A DNA stretch of 64,000 nt from Diabrotica undecimpunctata. Lineage: Eukaryota; Arthropoda; Insecta; Coleoptera; Chrysomelidae. A program made the translations under genes and the position numbers. The DNA lies in the NCBI RefSeq assembly GCF_040954645.1, contig NC_092808.1, positions 80,264,889 to 80,328,888 on the forward strand. The letters are read 5' to 3'. The notes under the pieces were generated by a model. It was not told the origin of the DNA and searched no databases. It saw only the letters and a list, made by a program, of their open reading frames with translations. Positions 60,523 through 64,000 of the stretch are shown piece by piece; position 1 is the first letter of the stretch, and every line of letters begins with the position of its first letter.

Positions 60523-62586
60523 TTAACAATAAATGACCAAGTGGTGTTCAAAATTTTCTAACAAAAACTTGTGGCTTCTGTCTGAGTACATATATTTATT
60601 TATGGAAAAACTTCGTTCAACATCAACTGATGTAACGGGAGCATTTTTCAAACTAACCAAAACATTTGGTTCTAAATTAATTGTTTCCGAAATATTTCCA
60701 GCTAGAACACTGACTACTTCAGAAAGAATATGGCAACCTTTATTTTTTTCCATAGTAGCTTCAAATTTTTTTAAAATATCTTTTCCAATATTACCTCTAA
60801 CGTTCCGACAACATGACGCAAATTCTTTTATTAATGCTGTACTTTCGAACAATGACAGTTTTGGTGATTCTAACTGAGTAATTGTTTTTTGAACAAAACT
60901 AAAATTTGATTTTATAAATAAAAGTTCTTGTTGAAGCAAGTTACTCTGAAAAGTTTGTTTAGAATCCAAAAGAGATTGAGAACTTTCATCTGTTAACGTA
61001 TCAATTATGTTCTTTATTTTAACAAAATGATCTGCATAAAAATTAGCTGCTTCTAACCATGTTCCCCATCGCGTTAAAATAGGTTGTGGTGGAAGAGGAA
61101 TGTTAGGTAGCATTTCTTTATGAAGTTGAATTCTTATAGGAGATTTAAGAAATACTTTTTTGACACCTGATATCATGGTATTTACAAGAGGAAACTTTTT
61201 TCGTATTTCCTCTGCAACTCTGTTTAATCCATGCGCTACACAAGTAACATGTATTAAATCTGGGAAAAATATTTTTAAATTTTGTCCTGCTTTCACCATA
61301 TAATTAGCAGCATCCGATAAAATAAGCAGTAATTTATTAGAAGGAATAGTTGTCGGAAGAAAAAAAGTTGCTAATGTTTCTTGTATAAAACGCGAAATTG
61401 TTAAAGCATTGGTTTTCTCAAGTTGCTGGCATGAAATAAGATGAGATTTTGGTAAGGTATCTTCTTTAAGAACACCAATCAATAAATGAGCAATATACTT
61501 TCCTGAGGAATCAGTGGTTTCGTCTACAGATATGTAAAAATAATTATCTGCAATTTCTTCCTTAATATTAATTAACACCGACGAGTATAGCCCGTTCACA
61601 TTATTTCTTCTTAGAGACCGATCACTTGGAACATTAAGTTTGCAATATTTTTTTAGAAACGAACTAAAATTTACAGTTGCTAATTTTGAAAGCGGTATGT
61701 TTGCAGACACTAATGCGCGACACAAGTCTTGATTAAAAGTTTCTTGCTCATCTAATTTTTTTTAAGTAGATTGGAAACATTTAGCCATTGAAGTTTGATG
61801 TTTTCCTCCTATTTTTCCTTTTTTTGCAATGTGTGAAGCAGTTCTCACATGTTGGTCTATCTGAAGTTTCTTCTCACATGCTATCTATAAATAAAAATAA
61901 AAACCTTTATTTTAACCCAACCTTTAAAATATAAAAATATACAAGGTGTTTTTGGTTAATCAAATAACTGGTTTGGAAAAAAAAACACTCGTGTTTTAAA
62001 TGCAGTATTAATCCACAAATTAGTTTTTCTTACTAACCATTAGTACATCATATAACTTATTTTAAAATTCAACAAAAGTTTTTTTTTTGTTAATTCAATT
62101 ACAATAAAAATAATTGTGTTTTAGAATAGCTGACTTCATAAAAAAAAGTAAAGGTGAAAATTTTTTCTAAATACACACCATTGTACCATGGACAATTTTT
62201 TCTCACTAAAGGAAGCTACTTTTCATTTAAAAACAACCTACGAGTACTAAATTTCAAGTAAATACGTTTATTGGTTTTAAAGTTATTGTTGTTATTAACT
62301 AAAAGAATTTAATTTTTTTTGATTTTAACACCCTGTATCTCGAAAAGTAAATAAGTTTGACCCCTCATTAACTATATCGTTTTGTTCAATTTTTCGAGAA
62401 GTATCTACAGTCAAACGTTGTAAGTGTCATTTGGAAACACCCTGTATGTATGAAATATTAGATATTTAATAGAAAATATTAGATACTTACAATTTTGCCA
62501 CAAACTGAACAGTAGATTTTTCCCATATCCATAGACAGCTCTTTAGAAGGTTTAATCCAAGTTGAAGCACTGGTTGTTTTAGGCAT
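60523..62586 (-). pseudogene. hAT transposase, BED finger, one intron, one stop
   Basis: Exon 1: 62491-62586 (32 codons from MPKTTSASTWIKPSK), donor GTAAGT. Exon 2: 60523-61884, acceptor TTTATAG. Spliced length 485 residues. The splice joins a BED zinc finger: C26-x2-C29 in exon 1 and H44-x5-H50 in exon 2. The catalytic region includes YISVDETTDSSGKY (first Asp), LILSDAANYM, CVAHGLNRVA and LTRWGTWLEA; the C-terminal dimerisation part has PVTSVDVERSFS. The only break seen is TAA at 61762-61764, next to an A8 run, about residue 73. It would cut and join the element ends in the nucleus. Nearly intact. Confidence 0.82.
61942..62444. mobile_element. MITE in the hAT intron
   Basis: 503 bp between TA dinucleotides (61940-61941 and 62445-62446). 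Ends CAAGGTGTTT and AAACACCCTG are inverted, mariner-like. No coding. It lengthened an intron that would otherwise be about 100 bases. Confidence 0.7.
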
Positions 62587-63444
62587 TATAAAATCACAAT
62601 CTTCCTTTTTGTTACGCACAACGAGTGTTTACGCTTTGAATATCAAAACAAAAATGATTTACAAATCTGAGCATCAAATTAGAAATGTTTAGGTACCTAA
62701 TTGAATAAACTGGGAGATATTGGAAAATCCCTAAATTAGGAACAAAACTATTAGCCGTTTGCCTGCTGTTAAGATACAATAAATTGTAGATAGATTTGGG
62801 GATTAGATCATAAAATGCAAATGAGCCAACCCTTAGCGATTATCCAATAACTGAATGCCTCAGTGACCGAGACTTTCTAAGAATGTTGAGGGCTACTTAA
62901 ATTGATCTTCTTTGAAATTGTAAATGTTTTGTACCTGTAGAGATTACGTACTTAGATCATTTCTTGATTAAAATGACTACAAAATTTTATACAAGAATTG
63001 AAATAAATTGGTATGTTTAAAAATTTTCAAATACAGTATAAAAATCTGAACTTTTATGCACTTTATGCAAACTTTTATACAAATATGCCAAAATATGAAA
63101 TATTTGCATAAAATATGCACAATATGCAAAATATGCAATATGCATATTTGCCGAAGTCTATTTATAACCTAAATTTTATTTTGTGATTCAGTACATGTTT
63201 TGTAATTATTTTAACATTATTTTATTTAAGTGTTTATGTATATGTGTTTTAAAGTATTTTAAATATGTGTTAGTTAAAGAACGTTTTTTAAAAACAATTT
63301 TGGATAGTTTTCGCCATCATTTGTAGGGATCAAATGAGTTGCTCATTTCATTTGATAAACATCACGACAACTAACCTCAATTAGTGTAAGATGCAAATTT
63401 ATTATTTTTCTGTATTTTGTACTAATTTTGTTTATTGTAGCACC

Positions 63445-63472
63445 CTGATGATGCACATAAAGATTTGCGAAA
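63445..63472 (+). ncRNA. Hammerhead-like hairpin, PLE terminus
   Basis: CTGATGA, one T, GCA, loop, TGC, GAAA, then GCTTGGTAG. The core is exact and the stem short. It lies about 120 bases left of a (TA)n array. No endonuclease fragment is recognised next to it. Confidence 0.45.
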
Positions 63473-63585
63473 GCTTGGTAGACTAAAACGAATACTTCTT
63501 TGTCCTATCTTCCGCTGCACACCCAAATATTTGATTTTTGTATTCTATTTGATCAGAGTTGATTACAAGCGTTTATCGCTTTTTC

Positions 63586-63589
<4 letters not shown>

Positions 63590-63653
<64 letters not shown>

Positions 63654-63655
63654 TA

Positions 63656-63730
<75 letters not shown>
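63590..63730. repeat. (TA)n microsatellite
   Basis: About 140 bases of TA with one CATATATATGTACA interruption. Confidence 0.95.
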
Positions 63731-63735
<5 letters not shown>

Positions 63736-63749
63736 ATGAATAAAGGAAA

Positions 63750-64000
63750 AAGAAAGCCACGGCCCTCATTCTCCGTAGGCCCAACTGACCCCGAGATGGG
63801 TAGTTCTCGGGAACCAGTCAGGAGGGCAGAGGGTGCTAAGAATCTGCGGAGTCTAAACCACTACCCAGCCAGATCAACAACACTATACGTAGCGACCTAT
63901 AACTGCAGGTCGTTAGCGAACCAGGCAAGACTCATAGAGTTAGAAAATGAAGCAGTCAATATTAAATGGGATGTCATCGGAATAAGCGAAGTAAGACGAA
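63750..64000 (+). pseudogene. RTE-type LINE 5' part, cut by window end
   Basis: A GC-rich leader, then LNHYPARSTTLYVATYNCRS, LANQARLIELENEAVNIKWD and VIGISEVRR: the first strands of the apurinic-type endonuclease with the metal-binding Glu in SEVRR. No stop within the visible 50 or so codons, so it may be less decayed than the copy at 41-44 kb. Typed pseudogene only because it is incomplete here. Confidence 0.7.

Larger units (their letters stand above)
60266..63168 (-). mobile_element. hAT transposon with 8-bp target duplication
   Basis: Element 60274-63160 (2,887 bp), flanked by TTTATAAC at 60266-60273 and 63161-63168. Terminal inverted repeats TAGACTTCGGCAAATATGC are perfect over 19 bases. 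Both subterminal regions are crowded with AATATGCA-type words (about 60284-60385 and 63050-63145), which fits transposase-binding arrays. The transposase gene lies on the minus strand with one intron. Confidence 0.93.

Overview
This window looks like arthropod, most likely insect, nuclear DNA. It is very AT-rich, with long (TA)n arrays, and I recognise only one piece of a host gene: a 201-bp immunoglobulin-domain exon near 53.2 kb, with splice sites, resembling the klingon/lachesin/neurotrimin group. Everything else I can name is transposable elements (TEs) or their remains, so the window is probably intronic or intergenic sequence around that gene. The species cannot be read from it.

Layout. 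1-7.5 kb: decayed LINE and Tc1/mariner pieces and a long (TA)n array. 7.6-15.9 kb: a complete Ty3/Gypsy LTR retrotransposon on + with 1,399-bp LTRs that look identical and open gag and pol in a -1 overlap; it sits inside a (TA)n array. 16-21.7 kb: a Penelope-like element (PLE) GIY-YIG fragment and an internally deleted RTE-type LINE. 22.5-23.8 kb: a mariner-type element with excellent inverted ends and a broken transposase. 24-26.8 kb: a LINE relic, an unclassified repeat, and a 318-bp piece of a Gypsy integrase framed by an exact 128-bp direct repeat. 27.3-33.5 kb: a second Ty3/Gypsy element on - with 377-bp LTRs and a 4-bp target duplication. 35-39 kb: three inverted-repeat structures bounded by (TA)n, one with a PLE endonuclease and one with a mariner relic. 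40-47.5 kb: an LTR candidate, an RTE-type LINE, a large imperfect palindrome and a piggyBac relic. 53-56 kb: the Ig exon, a LINE relic and a tRNA-derived SINE. 57.7-58.8 kb: a PLE endonuclease fragment between about 260-bp inverted arms. 60.3-63.2 kb: a nearly intact hAT element with 8-bp target duplications, a BED zinc finger and one intron holding a nested MITE. The right edge runs into the 5' part of another RTE-type LINE.

Two points stand out. The minus-strand Gypsy element carries, after its integrase and where env would sit in other elements, a domain that reads as a macrodomain of the TARG1/OARD1 type followed by a CCCH zinc finger, and its Gag starts with a SAP-like motif. Second, at least four loci with PLE-type ends carry a hairpin flanked by CTGAWGA and GAAA whose stem changes in a compensating way between copies. 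This is a hammerhead-ribozyme-like core, and it lies repeatedly in inverted arms next to (TA)n arrays.

Gag, protease, RT, RNase H and integrase are the usual copy-and-paste set of each LTR element. PLE fragments keep only the endonuclease end. Only the + strand Gypsy element looks able to be autonomous by eye. All calls come from reading the sequence; no database was searched.
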